64,000 nt of DNA from positions 54,351 through 118,350 of the forward strand of contig NZ_JAKFHA010000007.1 of NCBI RefSeq assembly GCF_021502675.1, in the 5' to 3' direction. The notes beneath the pieces are model-generated. The model was not told where the DNA came from. It made no database searches and saw only the letters and a program-made list of their open reading frames with translations. This stretch comes from Yinghuangia soli. Lineage in GTDB: Bacteria > Actinomycetota > Actinomycetes > Streptomycetales > Streptomycetaceae. Shown here in pieces: positions 62,442 to 64,000 of this stretch. A program made the translations under genes and the position numbers. Positions within the stretch are counted from its first letter, which is position 1. Each line of letters begins with the position of its first letter.

Positions 62442-64000
62442 TCAGGACAGCGCCTTCTCCAGCGTCCTGGCCACTTGGCGGGCGGTGTCGGCGGCCAGCG
62501 GCTCGCCGTTGCCGTCCACCACGTAGAACGCGTCGACGGCCTCGGCGCCGTGCGTGCTGACGCGCGCCTGCCGCACGCTGACCTGCGCCTCCGCCAGCGC
62601 CTTGCCGATCCGGTGGAGCAGGCCCGGGCCGTCGTGGGCGCGCACTTCGAGGACCGTGGCGGTCTCCGAGACGCCCGGGACGACCTCCACGCGCGGCGGC
62701 GCGGGCGTCATCCCGCGCCGGGGCGCGTACGCGGCCTCGCGCCGCGCCAATTTGCCCGCGACGTCGAGCCCGCCGTCGAGCGCCCGGCGCACGTCCTCGC
62801 GTACCGCGGCCGGGTCGGGCAGCGCGCCGAACTCGGTCTCCACGGTCCACACGGTGATGCCGGTGCCGTCCACCACGTCGGCGACCGCGGAGCGCACGGT
62901 GAGCCGGTGCAGGGCCAGGACCCCGGCGGCCAGCGCCAGCAGGCCGACCCGGTCCGGGGCGGCCACGGTGACCTCGGCGCCGTACGACAGCGGCTCCAGG
63001 GTGACCGCGAAGCCGCCCTCGGCCTTGCCGGCCAGCCGCAGCCGGGCGGTGTCGATGGGCTGTGCGGCGGCTGCGGGCCGCCCGGCGAGCACGGCCCGGG
63101 CCCGGGCCACCAGGTCGCGGCACAGCGCGTCGCGGAACGCGCTCCACGCGGCCGGCCCGGTCGCGGCGGCGTCCGCCTCGGTGAGCGCGTGCAGGAGTTC
63201 GAGCGTCTCCAGGCCGCCGACCGCCTCGGCGAAGCCGGAGACCGTGAGCGGGTCGTCCAGGTCGCGGCGGGTGGCGGTGTCGACGAGCAGCAGGTGGTGC
63301 CGGACCAGTGTGGCGATGACGTCGACGTCGTCCTTTGCGAAGCCCATCCGGGTGGCGGCCTCGCGGGCGATGACCTCGCCGCTGAGGCTGTGGTCGCCCG
63401 GCCAGCCCTTGCCCACGTCGTGCAGCAGCGCGGCGACCAGCAGCAGGTCGGGGCGGGCCACCCGGCGGGTGTGCGCGGCGGCCTGCACTGCGGTCTCGAC
63501 CAGGTGCCGGTCCACGGTGAAGCGGTGCACCGCGTTGCGCTGCGGGCGGCAGCGCACGCGTTCCCAGTCCGGCAGCAGCCGGGTGACCAGGCGGCGCGAT
63601 TCGAGCGCCTCCCAGACCGGCAGGGCGCTGCGCCCGGCGCCGAGCAGCGCGACGAAGGACTCGCGGGCCGCGGGCGGCCAGGGGTCGGGCAGCGGCGGGC
63701 ATTCGACCGCGAGCCGGTCCACCGCGTGCCGGGACAGCGGGAGTCCGGCCTGCGCGGCGGCGGCCGCGGCGCGGAGCAGCAGCCCGGGGTCGCGGGCCGG
63801 CTGGGCACCGTGCGCGAGGACCGCCTCGCCGCCGTGCTCGACCACGCCCTCGGCGAGCGGGCGACGCTCGGGTCCGGCGGTCCGGCCGCGCAGCACGCGC
63901 CGGACCGGTCCGGTGCGGGCCGCGAGCACCCGGTTGACCTCGCGCCAGGTGACGTCGGAGGCGTACGCGAGGGCCCGGGCGGACTCCGAGACGCGGCGCA
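62442..64000 (-). CDS. glnD: Protein-PII uridylyltransferase (partial, N-terminus outside window)
   Basis: The C-terminal 519 residues of GlnD, which senses glutamine and modifies PII. The frame stays open to the window edge; the first residues visible are a continuation (VSESARALAYASDVTWREVN), so the nucleotidyltransferase domain lies to the right. Seen here are the GlnD-linking region, the HD phosphohydrolase motif LLLVAALLHDVGKGWPGDHS, and two C-terminal ACT domains (TVAAPDRVGLLALAAGVLAL and TATVLEVRAHDGPGLLHRIG). In Streptomyces it lies beside ffh, as here. Confidence 0.95.
   Translation of the reverse strand, partial: RRVSESARALAYASDVTWREVNRVLAARTGPVRRVLRGRTAGPERRPLAEGVVEHGGEAVLAHGAQPARDPGLLLRAAAAAAQAGLPLSRHAVDRLAVECPPLPDPWPPAARESFVALLGAGRSALPVWEALESRRLVTRLLPDWERVRCRPQRNAVHRFTVDRHLVETAVQAAAHTRRVARPDLLLVAALLHDVGKGWPGDHSLSGEVIAREAATRMGFAKDDVDVIATLVRHHLLLVDTATRRDLDDPLTVSGFAEAVGGLETLELLHALTEADAAATGPAAWSAFRDALCRDLVARARAVLAGRPAAAAQPIDTARLRLAGKAEGGFAVTLEPLSYGAEVTVAAPDRVGLLALAAGVLALHRLTVRSAVADVVDGTGITVWTVETEFGALPDPAAVREDVRRALDGGLDVAGKLARREAAYAPRRGMTPAPPRVEVVPGVSETATVLEVRAHDGPGLLHRIGKALAEAQVSVRQARVSTHGAEAVDAFYVVDGNGEPLAADTARQVARTLEKALS

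Overview
The window is very GC-rich DNA (about 70% or more by eye), with frequent GTG starts, 4-base stop/start overlaps and actinobacterial gene families throughout (whiG sigma factor, fasR-fabD-fabH-acpP-fabF cluster, DUF3145, DUF2469, several type I signal peptidases in a row). It comes from a filamentous, sporulating actinobacterium of the Streptomycetaceae type. The combination of neighbours (fab cluster, dnaG, dgt, whiG, the rpsP-rplS-lepB block and ffh-glnD all within 64 kb) differs from what I remember of Streptomyces, so a related genus is possible. No rRNA, CRISPR array, complete insertion sequence or prophage was seen.

Layout. 0.3-3.1 kb: polar amino acid ABC importer. 3.2-4.3 kb: AlkZ-like winged-helix protein, apparently frameshifted near its end. 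4.4-9.3 kb: four-gene sugar ABC importer on the minus strand, one permease carrying an unusual extracellular insert. 9.5-11.1 kb: MerR regulator and aldo/keto reductase with a visible MerR-type promoter. 11.2-14.3 kb: unknown protein, saccharopine dehydrogenase-like protein, Vsr endonuclease and pirin. 14.4-18.2 kb: cobalamin riboswitch followed by btuFCD-cbiZ (corrinoid uptake and salvage). 18.2-25.0 kb: fatty-acid regulator fasR (its start overlaps the cbiZ stop), then fabD, fabH, acpP, fabF and a carboxyltransferase. 25.1-29.0 kb: DUF3145, secreted SGNH hydrolase, two tRNA genes flanking the wreck of a NACHT NTPase gene, and a small YtxH-like protein.

29.1-35.2 kb: FGGY sugar kinase, group-2 sigma factor, and a TetR repressor divergent from an FMN reductase and an MFS efflux pump, with a strong palindromic operator between them. 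35.3-41.8 kb: dnaG, a divergent pair of paralogous CPxC proteins of unknown function, an acetyltransferase, dgt and an ElyC/SanA-type protein. 41.8-42.5 kb is a low-complexity gap.

42.5-64 kb is a conserved housekeeping stretch, all on the minus strand: glnD (cut by the window edge), ffh, an acetyltransferase, an alkylsulfatase-like hydrolase, proS, rpsP-khpA, rimM-trmD-rplS, three tandem signal peptidases, a NUDIX protein, DUF2469, yraN, yifB, dprA, xerC and whiG. It couples ribosome biogenesis, tRNA modification, co-translational targeting (Ffh) and signal-peptide cleavage (LepB). Hairpins at 62407, 58226, 56712, 55792, 49596 and 48419 divide it into transcription units.

Most notable: a B12-riboswitch operon that runs into the fatty-acid regulator; a FabD with a C-terminal biotinyl-like domain lacking the modifiable lysine; a sugar permease with an SdrD/Cna-B-like insert; signal peptidases with repeated TAQL motifs in long acidic cytoplasmic tails; and the unknown CPxC paralogue pair beside dnaG.
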